Shown piece by piece: positions 6,686-15,461 of a DNA stretch of 30,156 nt (the first letter of the stretch is position 1; every line of letters starts with the position of its first letter). The stretch spans positions 1 to 30,156 of the forward strand of contig JAWGHR010000015.1 in assembly GCA_032560695.1 (NCBI GenBank). Reading direction: 5' to 3'. Position numbers and translations under genes: made by a program. The notes under the pieces are model-generated. The model was not told the DNA's origin and searched no databases. It was given only the letters and a program-made list of their open reading frames with translations. The DNA is from Peptoniphilus_A harei_B (lineage in GTDB: Bacteria; Bacillota; Clostridia; Tissierellales; Peptoniphilaceae).

Positions 6686-7594
6686 ATGGAAAATATTAAT
6701 ATAAAGGCCCCTCGAGATGACAAGAGGACCAGGACATTTTCGTGGGAAGAAGTATCTAAGTACTTCTTCCTACTTTGTTCTGTACTTTCAATTTTCTTCT
6801 TACTCCTAATTTGTGTATTTATCTTCAAAGATTCAATAGAATTTTTTGGTAAAGTTGGAGTGAAGGATTTTATCTTAAGCGACTCTTGGGCACCTATGAA
6901 TCAACCGCCAACTTACGGAATCTTATCCATGATTCTTGGCTCAATAATTATTACAGCCCTATCATGCTTGGGAGCAGTGCCAGTTGCCATTATGGTGGCA
7001 GCCTACTTGGCCTTTGATTGTCCCAAAAAATTTTACAAGATTTTAAAACCAGGACTTAATTTAATGACAGGGATCCCATCAATAGTTTATGGTTTCTTTG
7101 CCCTAACAATTATTGTTCCTATTAACAAGTCTATCTTTGGTGGAAATGGAATGAATATTTTAAGTGCATCAATTCTACTTTTAATAATGATTCTACCAAC
7201 AATAATTTCTATGGCAGAAGCATCTCTTAGGACTGTTCCAAAGTCTTATTACTCAGGCTCACTTTCTCTTGGAGCAAGTCACGATGAAACTATAACAAGA
7301 GTTATGATACCTGCTGCAAGATCAGGAATTTTTGCAGGGATAATACTTGGAATTGGACGTGCTATTGGTGAAACTATGGCAGTAATCCTAGTTGCTGGTA
7401 ACCAAACAAGACTTACACTTAACCCTCTCAAGGGAATTAGAACTATGACTACAAACATTGTTTTGGAAATGGCTTACGCTGCTGGCGACCACAGACAAGC
7501 TCTAATAGCAACAGCAGGAGTCCTATTTATTTTTATCTTAATAATAAATACAAGCTTCTTCATAGTTAAGAACAGGAGAGAAAAAAATGACTAA
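6686..7594 (+). CDS. pstC: phosphate ABC transporter permease PstC
   Basis: This is one of two membrane subunits of the Pst importer. The 302-residue protein has an N-terminal cytoplasmic stretch, a first membrane helix (about 31-53, LLCSVLSIFFLLLICVFIF), further helices, and the ABC-permease coupling loop GASHDETITRVMIPAARSGIFAG. NLMTGIPSIVYGFFAL and GIGRAIGETMAVILVAG are typical of PstC. ATG 6686 is chosen because AAAGGAA lies six bases before it; an in-frame TTG further left lies inside pstS. The last eight bases overlap pstA. Confidence 0.96.
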   Translation: MENINIKAPRDDKRTRTFSWEEVSKYFFLLCSVLSIFFLLLICVFIFKDSIEFFGKVGVKDFILSDSWAPMNQPPTYGILSMILGSIIITALSCLGAVPVAIMVAAYLAFDCPKKFYKILKPGLNLMTGIPSIVYGFFALTIIVPINKSIFGGNGMNILSASILLLIMILPTIISMAEASLRTVPKSYYSGSLSLGASHDETITRVMIPAARSGIFAGIILGIGRAIGETMAVILVAGNQTRLTLNPLKGIRTMTTNIVLEMAYAAGDHRQALIATAGVLFIFILIINTSFFIVKNRREKND

Positions 7595-8468
7595 AATAAT
7601 TGTTTTAAGTCTTTTGGCTATATTTATAATTTCAATTCTTGGACTTCATTTTGTTGGAAAGATGTCCTTTTATAAAATAACAACGAGACTATTTTCAGCT
7701 ATGACTCTTGGAGTCCTAGTCTTTATAGTTGTATTTGTTGTAGTAAAAGGAGCTCTATCCTTTAGACCAAGTATGCTATCCCTTAACTATTCAACAGAAA
7801 ATCTCTCCATGGGTCCTGCCATAGTAACAACACTTTTAACAGTTGTCCTTTCAATTTTACTGGCATCACCTATAGGAATCTTTACTGCCATCTTCCTAGT
7901 TGAGTACACTAGGGTAGAAAACAAATTAGTAAGGGCAATTAGGCTTGCAACAGAAACTCTTGCAGGCATACCGTCCATTGTCTATGGACTTTTTGGGATG
8001 TTGTTCTTTGGACTAAAATTAAAAATGGGCTTCTCAGTAATTTCTGGTGTCCTAACAGTTTCTATTATGATCCTGCCAATTATTATTAGGGCAACAGAGG
8101 AAGCTTTAAAGTCAGTTCACCCATCAGTAAGGCAAGGTTCACTTGCCCTTGGTGCAGGTAAGCTTAGGACAATCTTCAAGGTTGTACTTCCTATAGCAAT
8201 CCCAGGGATTTTATCAGGCATAATTTTATCTGTAGGCCGTGTAGTTGGAGAAACTGCTGCCCTAATGTACACACTGGGAACAGCAACATCTCTTCCAACA
8301 TCTATTAAATCATCATCAAGGACTCTTGCCCTTCACATGTACGTACTATCGTCTGAAGGAAAGCACGTTGGAGAAGCCTATGCAACTGGCATGGTCCTCT
8401 TGATCTTAGTTTTAATAATTAACTGGTCTTCCACAAAACTTGCAAACAAACTTAGTGAGGTTGAATAA
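7587..8468 (+). CDS. pstA: phosphate ABC transporter permease PstA
   Basis: This is the second Pst membrane subunit, 293 residues with about six predicted hydrophobic helices. Diagnostic stretches are ATETLAGIPSIVYGLFGMLFF, the coupling loop SLALGAGKLRTIFKVVLPIAIPGILSG (split here as one element), and SVGRVVGETAALMYT. It begins within pstC and its TAA shares a base with the pstB ATG, so the three transporter genes are translationally coupled. Confidence 0.96.
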   Translation: MTKIIVLSLLAIFIISILGLHFVGKMSFYKITTRLFSAMTLGVLVFIVVFVVVKGALSFRPSMLSLNYSTENLSMGPAIVTTLLTVVLSILLASPIGIFTAIFLVEYTRVENKLVRAIRLATETLAGIPSIVYGLFGMLFFGLKLKMGFSVISGVLTVSIMILPIIIRATEEALKSVHPSVRQGSLALGAGKLRTIFKVVLPIAIPGILSGIILSVGRVVGETAALMYTLGTATSLPTSIKSSSRTLALHMYVLSSEGKHVGEAYATGMVLLILVLIINWSSTKLANKLSEVE

Positions 8469-9223
8469 TGAATACAAAAATGAGCGTTAAGGATCTTGAT
8501 CTCTTTTACGGAGACTTTCAAGCTCTTCACAATATAAACTTAGACATAAGAGAAAGAGAAATTCTTTCCTTTATTGGACCATCAGGTTGCGGCAAGTCTA
8601 CCCTATTAAAATGCTTAAATAGGATGAATGACCTAGTTGTTGGCTGCAAGATTGATGGAGAAATAAAACTTGATGGCGAAGACATCTACGCCAAGAATTA
8701 TGATGTAAATAAACTTAGAAAAAGAGTTGGGATGGTATTCCAACAACCCAACCCCTTCCCAATGAGCATCTACGAAAATATTGCCTATGGACCAAAGACT
8801 CATGGGATAAAAAACAAGGCTGAGCTTGATGAAATTGTTGAATCATCACTTAAGCAAGCAGCCATTTGGGATGAAGTAAAAAACGATTTAAAGAAGTCTG
8901 CCCTTTCTATATCAGGTGGACAACAACAAAGACTTTGTATAGCAAGAGCTCTTGCAGTTAATCCAGAAGTAATTCTAATGGACGAACCAACATCTGCCCT
9001 TGACCCAATTTCTACAGGAAAAATTGAGGACCTTGCCCAAGACCTAAAGGACAAGTACACAATTGTAATGGTAACTCACAACATGCAACAGGCATCAAGA
9101 ATATCTGATCAAACTGCCTTCTTCCTAAATGGAGTTATTGTTGAGAAGGGAAATACAGTGGACATTTTTACAAACCCAAGGGAAGAAAAAACAGAATTAT
9201 ATGTAACAGGAAGGTTCGGCTAA
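8468..9223 (+). CDS. pstB: phosphate ABC transporter ATPase PstB
   Basis: This is the cytoplasmic ATPase that drives Pst import. Its 251 residues hold Walker A GPSGCGKST (K43), the Q-loop MVFQQPNPFPMSIYEN characteristic of PstB, the ABC signature SGGQQQR, Walker B VILMDEPTSALDP and the switch histidine in MVTHNMQQA. Length is standard. TAATG overlaps join it to pstA on the left and phoU on the right. Confidence 0.98.
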   Translation: MNTKMSVKDLDLFYGDFQALHNINLDIREREILSFIGPSGCGKSTLLKCLNRMNDLVVGCKIDGEIKLDGEDIYAKNYDVNKLRKRVGMVFQQPNPFPMSIYENIAYGPKTHGIKNKAELDEIVESSLKQAAIWDEVKNDLKKSALSISGGQQQRLCIARALAVNPEVILMDEPTSALDPISTGKIEDLAQDLKDKYTIVMVTHNMQQASRISDQTAFFLNGVIVEKGNTVDIFTNPREEKTELYVTGRFG

Positions 9224-9864
9224 TGAGAAAAAGATTTGACGATGAATTAAGGCACTTAAATGACTTGCTCTTAGAGATGGCAAGTCTAAATGAATCTGCA
9301 ATCAAAAAGGCAATTTCACTTTTAGATGTAAAGGACAAGGATATTGCAGCAGATGTCATCCAAGACGAAAAGAGAACAGACCAATATGAAAAAACTATCC
9401 AAAACCAATGCCTTAAAATTTTTGTAGAGCAACAACCAGCAGCAAGCGACCTCAGGAGGGTTTCTTCTGCCTTAAAGATGATAACAGACCTAGAAAGAAT
9501 TGGTGACAATGCAAGAGACATTGCAGAAATTTGCATGGGTCTACCTGATGACTGTGACACATCAAGCCTTCCTCTTATAAAGGAGATGGCTGAGGCCACA
9601 GTAAACTTATTAAATAGGTCTATTGATTCCTTTGTAAACTTAGATCTTGACCTTGCAAAGAAAATTGACGACGAAGATGACGTAGTCGACAAGTATTTTG
9701 TAATGATAAGAGACCAATTAATTGATATAATTAAATCAGATTTTGACCCAGCAGTTGCCATTGATTTTATAATGATTGCCAAGTACTTGGAAAGAATTTC
9801 TGATCATGGAGTAAACATTGCTGACTGGGTAATTTTTACTGTCGAAGGTTCAAGAAACCAATAA
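9223..9864 (+). CDS. phoU: phosphate signalling/transport regulator PhoU
   Basis: The 213-residue all-helical protein is built of two repeats of three helices, with the PhoU metal-site patterns DEKRTDQYEKTIQ and LERIGDNARDIAE in the first repeat and DDVVDKYF and LERISDHGVNIADW in the second. PhoU damps the PhoR kinase and Pst uptake when phosphate is plentiful (family knowledge). Position between pstB and the two-component genes is classical. The ATG overlaps the pstB stop. Confidence 0.97.
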   Translation: MRKRFDDELRHLNDLLLEMASLNESAIKKAISLLDVKDKDIAADVIQDEKRTDQYEKTIQNQCLKIFVEQQPAASDLRRVSSALKMITDLERIGDNARDIAEICMGLPDDCDTSSLPLIKEMAEATVNLLNRSIDSFVNLDLDLAKKIDDEDDVVDKYFVMIRDQLIDIIKSDFDPAVAIDFIMIAKYLERISDHGVNIADWVIFTVEGSRNQ

Positions 9865-9892
9865 GGAATCAAAAATTTATAAGGATGATTTT

Positions 9893-10573
9893 ATGCTAAT
9901 TTATCTCGTTGAAGATGATACATCGATTTTAAAATTAATTGAATACTCACTAAATACTAAGGGCTATGAGGTCAGGGCCTTTGAAAAGGGCAAGGACTTT
10001 TTTAAAGTTCTTGAAGAAAGAAAACCTGACCTCGTCCTCCTTGACATAATGCTTCCTGATATGGATGGTATTGAAATTTTAAAAAGACTTAGGGAAAGAG
10101 AGGACACAAGAGATACTTGGGTCATAATGATAACTGCCAAGACTTCAGAATATGATGTGATCTCAGCTCTCGATGAGGGAGCAGACGACTACATCAAGAA
10201 GCCCTTCTCTGTTATGGAACTTCTATCAAGAGTTGGGGCAGTGGAAAGACGTGCTGGTAAAAAAACTGTGGACCAAGGTCTCCTTGACTACAATGGAATT
10301 GTTATTAAGGACAAGAACAGGTCTGTCACTATTGATGGAGTCCAAGTTGACTTCAGCTTAAAGGAATATGAAGTTTTAAAATATTTAATTTTAAATAAAG
10401 ACATAGTTATATCTCGTGAAAAACTCCTAACAGAAATTTGGGGTTACGACTATGAGGGCGAAACTAGAACTGTGGATATGCACATAAAATTAATAAGAGA
10501 TAAGCTTGGCGACAAGAGGAGCTGCATCAAAACCATTAGGGGTATTGGTTACATGATGACCAAGGAGGAATAA
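9893..10573 (+). CDS. phoP: phosphate response regulator, OmpR/PhoB family
   Basis: The 226-residue regulator has a receiver domain (1-120) with acidic pocket EDD near 7-9, phospho-acceptor D51 in LVLLDIMLPD, and K in DYIKKPFS. A winged-helix DNA-binding domain follows (about 130-226) with LKEYEVLKYLI, SREKLLTEIWGYDYEGETRTVDMHI and IKTIRGIGYMM. It is expected to bind the TTTACA repeats before pstS. It follows phoU by 28 bases with its own TAAGGATGA ribosome site and is one base from the kinase gene. It is called phoP in Bacillus and phoB in proteobacteria. Confidence 0.93.
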   Translation: MLIYLVEDDTSILKLIEYSLNTKGYEVRAFEKGKDFFKVLEERKPDLVLLDIMLPDMDGIEILKRLREREDTRDTWVIMITAKTSEYDVISALDEGADDYIKKPFSVMELLSRVGAVERRAGKKTVDQGLLDYNGIVIKDKNRSVTIDGVQVDFSLKEYEVLKYLILNKDIVISREKLLTEIWGYDYEGETRTVDMHIKLIRDKLGDKRSCIKTIRGIGYMMTKEE

Positions 10574-10574
10574 G

Positions 10575-12251
10575 ATGAAAAAAAGATTTTTCAGATACCT
10601 CCTTGGCATTGCCCTATTGACCTTATTTTTATCAACGGTGGCTTCCATGTTTGTCTTTTATTCAGGCTATGCTAAGAGGTCCAACGAAGACTTGAGAAAT
10701 ATTGTCATGACTATGGGAGAAAGTCTCAATAATCATGAAGATGATGTTGCTTACTTAGAAGGACTTGCAAATAAAAAATTGGACTTTAGGATAACCCTAA
10801 TTAGAGAAGATGGAGAGGTCCTTTATGACTCAAAGAAGGATTCCAATCTCTTGCCATCTCACAAGGATAGGCCAGAAGTAATTGAAGCAAAGAGACTTGG
10901 CTATGCCCAAGTGGAAAGATATTCCAACACTCTTTCCAAGGACCTTTACTATGTCAGCCTAAGGCTTGATGATGGAAATATGATTAGGATCTCTAGAGAG
11001 ATGGACAACTTAATTGGTGCCTTTACCAAAGTCCTTCCCCTTGACATCTTATTGTCTATTGTCATCTTTGTTGTTGCAGCTTTGGTTTCAAGCAAGTTAA
11101 CTAAAAAGACCTTTGATCCACTTAACAATCTTGAAGAAGATTTGACAAACATTGATACAAATATTTTTCCAGAGATAAGTCCCTTCATCAATAGGATAAA
11201 AAGACAAAAGATAACCATTGATGAAAACTACAGGGAGATTGCCAGAGAAAGAGACACAATAAATACTATATTAAAAAATATGAGAGAGTCCCTTGTTATT
11301 GTTGACGAAAACAAAAATCTCTTGACGGTAAATGACTCAGCAAGAGAAATTTTTAATTCAAAGAGAGAAATTCTTGGAGAAAATATAATCAACTTAATAA
11401 GAGATGAAGAAATTTTAAAAATGGCTGATGAAGCCCTTATGGGCAAGAGCACTGAAGCTATAACAAGAATTGGCGATAGGGAATACAAGTGTTATGTCAA
11501 CCCAGTCTTTGAAGATAAGAGGGTGAGGGGATTATTGATTCTTTTCATTGACGAGACAGAAGAGATTAGGGCCCTAAGACTTCGTGAAGAGTTCTCATCC
11601 AATGTGAGCCACGAGCTAAAGACTCCTTTGACATCAATTTCTGGTTTTTCAGAACTTCTTGTTAACAACTTGGTGGAAGACAAGGACAAGGAAGGATTTT
11701 ACAAATTAATTTATGATGACTCCAAGAGACTTTTAAGTCTTGTGGAGGACATTATGAAAATTTCTGGACTTGAAAATGCAGGAGACTACGACAAGGAAGA
11801 AGTTGACTTAAGAGAAATTATTTCTGAGATCCTAAAGGGATATGAAAATTTAATTGAAGAAAAAAATGTTGTAGTGAATTTTGAAGGTCAAGGCACTGTT
11901 TTTGAAAACAGGACTATGATCTGGGAACTCTTCTCCAACTTAATCAACAACGGACTTAAGTACAACAAGGAAGGGGGAAGGCTAGACATAAAAATTTCTG
12001 AAGAAGAAAAAGCCTACAAGATTATAATTGCCGATACAGGCATCGGAATCCCTCAAGAAGACCTTGCAAGGATCTTTGAAAGATTTTACAGGGTGGACAA
12101 GTCTAGGTCACGCAGAGTTGGTGGAACAGGTCTTGGTCTCTCAATAGTAAAACACATCTTGCAAAACATTGACGGAAAGGTAAAAATTTCTTCACAACTA
12201 GGTCAAGGCACAAGCTTTGAGATACTTTTGAAGAAGCCAAAGAAAAATTAA
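10575..12251 (+). CDS. phoR: phosphate sensor histidine kinase PhoR
   Basis: The 558-residue membrane kinase has a first membrane helix at about 8-28, an extracytoplasmic domain of about 120 residues, a second helix at about 152-171, then a linker, a PAS domain (about 235-325, MRESLVIVDENKNLLTVNDSA), HisKA with H346 in SNVSHELKTPLTS, and a HATPase domain with NLINNGLKYN, DTGIGIP, FERFYRVDKSRSR and GGTGLGLSIVKH. This is the standard PhoR layout of Gram-positive bacteria. It partners the regulator one base upstream. Last gene of the operon; a terminator follows about 25 bases after the stop. Confidence 0.94.
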   Translation: MKKRFFRYLLGIALLTLFLSTVASMFVFYSGYAKRSNEDLRNIVMTMGESLNNHEDDVAYLEGLANKKLDFRITLIREDGEVLYDSKKDSNLLPSHKDRPEVIEAKRLGYAQVERYSNTLSKDLYYVSLRLDDGNMIRISREMDNLIGAFTKVLPLDILLSIVIFVVAALVSSKLTKKTFDPLNNLEEDLTNIDTNIFPEISPFINRIKRQKITIDENYREIARERDTINTILKNMRESLVIVDENKNLLTVNDSAREIFNSKREILGENIINLIRDEEILKMADEALMGKSTEAITRIGDREYKCYVNPVFEDKRVRGLLILFIDETEEIRALRLREEFSSNVSHELKTPLTSISGFSELLVNNLVEDKDKEGFYKLIYDDSKRLLSLVEDIMKISGLENAGDYDKEEVDLREIISEILKGYENLIEEKNVVVNFEGQGTVFENRTMIWELFSNLINNGLKYNKEGGRLDIKISEEEKAYKIIIADTGIGIPQEDLARIFERFYRVDKSRSRRVGGTGLGLSIVKHILQNIDGKVKISSQLGQGTSFEILLKKPKKN

Positions 12252-12275
12252 TTTCATAAATTTTATAGATACAAA

Positions 12276-12300
12276 AAAAGGACCTTCGCGGTCCTTATTT
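12276..12300 (+). terminator. intrinsic terminator of the pst-pho operon
   Basis: AAGGACC (12278-12284), loop TTCGC, GGTCCTT (12290-12296), preceded by an A-run and followed by TATTTGTTTT. The 15-base core GGACCTTCGCGGTCC recurs exactly at 14838-14852. Confidence 0.85.
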
Positions 12301-12352
12301 GTTTTATTTTTTAAAAATATTAAGATTTATATTCTTAAAAAATAAAACAAAT
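12297..12352. repeat. perfect 18-bp AT-rich inverted repeat
   Basis: The arm ATTTGTTTTATTTTTTAA (12297-12314) is perfectly complementary to 12335-12352, with a 20-base AT-only-but-two loop. It starts in the T-tail of the pst-pho terminator and its right arm runs into the promoter region of the next gene. It may act as a second terminator, an RNA stability element or a protein-binding site; none can be chosen from sequence. Confidence 0.8.
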
Positions 12353-12364
12353 AAATGCTATTAT
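12335..12364 (+). promoter_or_regulatory. weak candidate promoter for the DUF6110-ATPase pair
   Basis: TTAAAA (12335-12340) and TATTAT (12359-12364), 18 bp apart, lie about 33 bases before the small gene. The -35 lies in the right arm of the inverted repeat, so hairpin or protein binding could interfere with it. The -35 is poor and the call is tentative. Confidence 0.3.
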
Positions 12365-12396
12365 ATCCTTAAAATAGATTTTATTAGGAGGATATT

Positions 12397-12705
12397 ATGA
12401 ACAAGAGATTAATTAATTTAGGACTAGGTTTAGTAGCAGGTGCCCTTGGTGGAAAAATTCTCACATCAGAAACTGCAAAAAAATTAGCAGTTAACACAGT
12501 AGCTGGTGGACTAAAAATCAAAGAAGGTATCGACAAAAACCTTGAAGCTGTAAAAGTTTCTAGTGAAGACATTCTTGCTGAAGCAAAAGTAAAAAAGGCA
12601 GAAGATGAAAAGAAGGAAGCTGAAAGAAAGGCTAAAGTTGATATAGAAAAAGTTTCCCAAGCAGAAGTAGAAGAAGAAGTTGTTGAAGAAGAAGTAGAAG
12701 ACTAA
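12397..12705 (+). CDS. DUF6110-like small protein
   Basis: The 102-residue protein has a short hydrophobic, glycine-rich N-terminal segment (INLGLGLVAGALGGKIL), then TSETAKKLAVNTVAGGLKIKEG, and a long charged helix ending in a nearly all-acidic tail (EVEEEVVEEEVED). The N-terminal part matches what I recall of DUF6110 proteins, which in Firmicutes are often encoded directly before a heavy-metal P-type ATPase, as here. It could be a membrane-attached partner or metal buffer for the ATPase; that is inference. An AGGAGG ribosome site lies seven bases before ATG. The ATPase ATG follows its stop by one base. Confidence 0.75.
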   Translation: MNKRLINLGLGLVAGALGGKILTSETAKKLAVNTVAGGLKIKEGIDKNLEAVKVSSEDILAEAKVKKAEDEKKEAERKAKVDIEKVSQAEVEEEVVEEEVED

Positions 12706-12706
12706 A

Positions 12707-14782
12707 ATGATTGCTTCTATTGCTAGTAGGACTCTTGGAAGGACTCGCTTCACCTATGAAGGGATCCTGCCAGAGTCCAATGTAAATAAATTAAAATACA
12801 AGATTGAAGAGCTTGAGGGAGTTAAGTTTTGTAAAATTTCTCCCCTAGCTAATTCTATAGTCGTATCTTATGAAGAAAAAATTCTGCCAAAGATAGCAAG
12901 ATTTATCTTAAACTTTGACTTAAGTGACTTAGATGACTTTGAAATTGATGATCCAGACTTTGTCCCACAAAATGATAGGGAAGTCTTTCATATCTTACGT
13001 GATGCCATGTATAGGAGGATTTTCTTTACAAAAATTATGCCCGCGCCCTTGAGGCCAATTGGTGTCATCATAAAGTCTATTCCTTATATCAAGGCTGGTT
13101 TAAAAAGCCTTAAAAAGAGAAAACTTGACGTCAGTCTACTGGATGCCACAGCTATTGGAGTTTCAATACTGGATGGAGAGTTTGCTGACGCAGGCAGCAT
13201 TATGTTCTTGCTAGAACTTGGCGAAGAACTAGAAGACTACACCCTAAAGAAGTCCAAGGACAACCTGGCTCAGTCATTGAAGTTAAATGTTGACAAGGTC
13301 TTTGTTCTTGATGGAGATAAGAAGTATTTAAAGAAGCTTGAAGATGTAGAAATTGGTGAACTTGTTGAAGTCAACATGGGGTCAACTATTCCTGTTGACG
13401 GAGAAATAATTAGGGGCTACGGCATGGTCAACGAGGCATCCCTAACTGGCGAGTCACTTCCTGTTAAGAAGACTGAAGGCAAGACTGTTTTTGCAGGCAC
13501 TGCCCTTGAAGAGGGGGCCCTTTTAGTGAGGACTGCAAAAAAATATGACGACTCAAGGATCAACCACATAATAGAATTAATTGGAGAAAGTGAAAAGAAC
13601 AAGTCCCTTGCAGAAAAGAGGGCAGAATCTCTTGCAGATTCTATTGTAAAATATTCCTTCCTTGGGGCAGGCCTAACTTATCTTTTGACAAGAAACTTTA
13701 TCAAGGCCAAGTCCTTTTTAATGGTGGACTTCTCTTGTGCTCTAAAACTTACAATGCCAATTGCAACGATGAAGGCAATTTCATCGGCATCAGAAAGAGA
13801 AATCCTTGTAAAGGGTGGAAGGTATCTTGAAAAGTTGGCCCAAGCTGACTCCATAGTCTTTGACAAGACAGGAACTCTTACAAAGTCTGAGCCAAAGGTT
13901 GAGAAGGTAATTGCCTTTTACGACCACGATGAAGATGAATGTCTAAGGATTGCAGCCTGTCTTGAAGAACACTTCCCACATTCCATTGCCAATGCAGTTG
14001 TTAAGGCCGCTAAGGATAAGGACCTCAAGCATGAAGAGATGCACTCGAAGCCAGAATATATTGTGGCTCATGGAATAAAATCAAGTATTGAGGGAAGGCC
14101 TGCCTTAATTGGATCGGCTCACTTCATACTTGAAGATGAAAAGATTCAAATCGACAAGGGCCAAGAAGATAAGATCGAAGAGTTAAAGGAAGACTACTCA
14201 CTCTTATACCTAGCCTATGATGAGAAATTAATTGCAGTAATTTGTATAAAAGATCCAGTGCGTGAAGATGCAAAACTTACTATTGATGCCCTAAGACAAC
14301 TTGGATTTACAAAAATTGCCATGCTAACTGGAGATGCAGAAAATTCTGCAAGAGCTGTGGCAGAAGAGCTTGAACTTGATTATTATGAGTCACAAGTCTT
14401 GCCAGAGGACAAGAAAAATTATGTAGACAGGGAAAGGGAAGCAGGTAGAACTATTGTAATGATTGGAGACGGAATCAACGACTCCATTGCCCTATCAGCG
14501 GCAGATGTGGGCATCTCCATGCATGAAGGTGCAGACATAGCAAAGGAAATTGCAGACATATCCATTAAGTCCGACTCCTTAAAGGAACTTGTTGATGCAA
14601 TAAAAATTGCAAGAGGACTTGAGAGAAGGATCCACAGAAATTACAGGGAAATTATTTCCTTTAACGGAGCCCTAATTATCCTAGGAGTCTTGGGTTACGT
14701 GACAAATACTCGTTCAGCATTCCTCCACAATGCATCAACAGTTGCCATTGCAGGAAGAAACATGAGGGACTACGCAATATAA
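12707..14782 (+). CDS. P1B-like metal-transporting P-type ATPase with atypical ion-site motif
   Basis: The 691-residue pump shows the phosphorylation motif DKTGTLT (D386), actuator TGES (247-250), nucleotide-domain HFPHS (422-426, in place of the SEHP of classic P1B pumps), TGDAENSA and GDGINDS. The N terminus (about 14-58) resembles a heavy-metal-associated fold but lacks CxxC. The ion-site helix reads DFSCALKL (S-C-A at 343-345) instead of the CPC or SPC of Cu, Zn or Co pumps, so the metal cannot be predicted. A HN...T element lies in the last segment (AFLHNASTVAI). It overlaps almost directly with the small acidic protein upstream and has no strong ribosome site of its own, so it is probably translated by coupling. 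Export of a transition metal is the best guess. Confidence 0.88.
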   Translation: MIASIASRTLGRTRFTYEGILPESNVNKLKYKIEELEGVKFCKISPLANSIVVSYEEKILPKIARFILNFDLSDLDDFEIDDPDFVPQNDREVFHILRDAMYRRIFFTKIMPAPLRPIGVIIKSIPYIKAGLKSLKKRKLDVSLLDATAIGVSILDGEFADAGSIMFLLELGEELEDYTLKKSKDNLAQSLKLNVDKVFVLDGDKKYLKKLEDVEIGELVEVNMGSTIPVDGEIIRGYGMVNEASLTGESLPVKKTEGKTVFAGTALEEGALLVRTAKKYDDSRINHIIELIGESEKNKSLAEKRAESLADSIVKYSFLGAGLTYLLTRNFIKAKSFLMVDFSCALKLTMPIATMKAISSASEREILVKGGRYLEKLAQADSIVFDKTGTLTKSEPKVEKVIAFYDHDEDECLRIAACLEEHFPHSIANAVVKAAKDKDLKHEEMHSKPEYIVAHGIKSSIEGRPALIGSAHFILEDEKIQIDKGQEDKIEELKEDYSLLYLAYDEKLIAVICIKDPVREDAKLTIDALRQLGFTKIAMLTGDAENSARAVAEELELDYYESQVLPEDKKNYVDREREAGRTIVMIGDGINDSIALSAADVGISMHEGADIAKEIADISIKSDSLKELVDAIKIARGLERRIHRNYREIISFNGALIILGVLGYVTNTRSAFLHNASTVAIAGRNMRDYAI

Positions 14783-14832
14783 AATAAATTTGTAAATAAA
14801 AAAGTAAAAATATACTTTCCAAATCTCAAAAA

Positions 14833-14858
14833 AAAGAGGACCTTCGCGGTCCTTTTCT
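14833..14858. terminator. bidirectional terminator, second copy of the GGACC hairpin
   Basis: AGGACC (14837-14842), loop TTCGC, GGTCCT (14848-14853), with an A-run to the left and a T-run to the right, placed between convergent genes ending at 14782 (+) and 14864 (-). The core is identical to the hairpin at 12280-12294. Confidence 0.82.
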
Positions 14859-14863
14859 TTTTT

Positions 14864-15388
14864 CTATTTACTTTCTTCTTCTGTCAAAATTCTCAAGATC
14901 TCTGAATAAATTTCTTCAGGATTTTTTTTGAAGTTTGCAGATATTTTTTTCGCCATAGTGGCATCTGATGCTTCAATTTTTAAATCTAATACGTCAATCT
15001 CGTCGTCCCTAATTTTTAGTTGAGCGTAGTGGCTTCCATCTTTCTCAATGACTTCAGCAGACACAGAATTTTTTAAAAGTAATTCGTGGTGGTAGCCTTC
15101 CATTTTCTCGTCCAAAAATTTTATATTTTCTTCAGGTATTTGCTCGTAGAAAATATTTAGGGTATTGACTCCGTCCTCTGAAAGATAATATTTTTTGTCG
15201 TCGTCAAAGAGGACAAGACCCGTTGACTCTAGCTCCTTTAAATATTGTTTGAAGTAAAAATAATTAAAGAGCTCAATATCCAATACAAAATAAGACAGGT
15301 CGTTCTCCTTTAGTCTGTGGTTGAAGTTATCTATTATGTAGAGGATTAATAATTTATTTAATGCAAGTTCAAAAGAACTTTTTTTCAT
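14864..15388 (-). CDS. DUF4364 family protein
   Basis: The 174-residue cytoplasmic protein resembles DUF4364: an N-terminal winged-helix-like part (LNKLLILYIIDNFNHRLKENDLSYFVLD, then YFKQYLKELESTGLVLFDDDKKYYLSEDGVNTLNIF, split by a turn) and a charged C-terminal alpha/beta region. The first part reads like a DNA-binding wing that senses or regulates, but no target is known for the family. The start at 15388 has AAGGTGATC before it and a promoter at 15407-15436. It stands alone between convergent and divergent neighbours. Confidence 0.75.
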   Translation of the reverse strand: MKKSSFELALNKLLILYIIDNFNHRLKENDLSYFVLDIELFNYFYFKQYLKELESTGLVLFDDDKKYYLSEDGVNTLNIFYEQIPEENIKFLDEKMEGYHHELLLKNSVSAEVIEKDGSHYAQLKIRDDEIDVLDLKIEASDATMAKKISANFKKNPEEIYSEILRILTEEESK

Positions 15389-15406
15389 AAGATCACCTTC
15401 TAGGGT

Positions 15407-15436
15407 ATTATACCAAAGCCAGGCTTATAATGGCAA
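15407..15436 (-). promoter_or_regulatory. promoter for the DUF4364 gene
   Basis: On the minus strand TTGCCA (15431-15436), 18-bp spacer, TATAAT (15407-15412), about 20 bases before the start codon. Close to consensus. Confidence 0.7.
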
Positions 15437-15461
15437 TTAAAGATGAATTTTTACAAGTTTT

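Noticed and set aside
9168..9782. Long antisense open frame (204 codons) across pstB/phoU
   Set aside because: Serine- and isoleucine-rich shadow of phoU, with no ribosome site and no recognisable domain.
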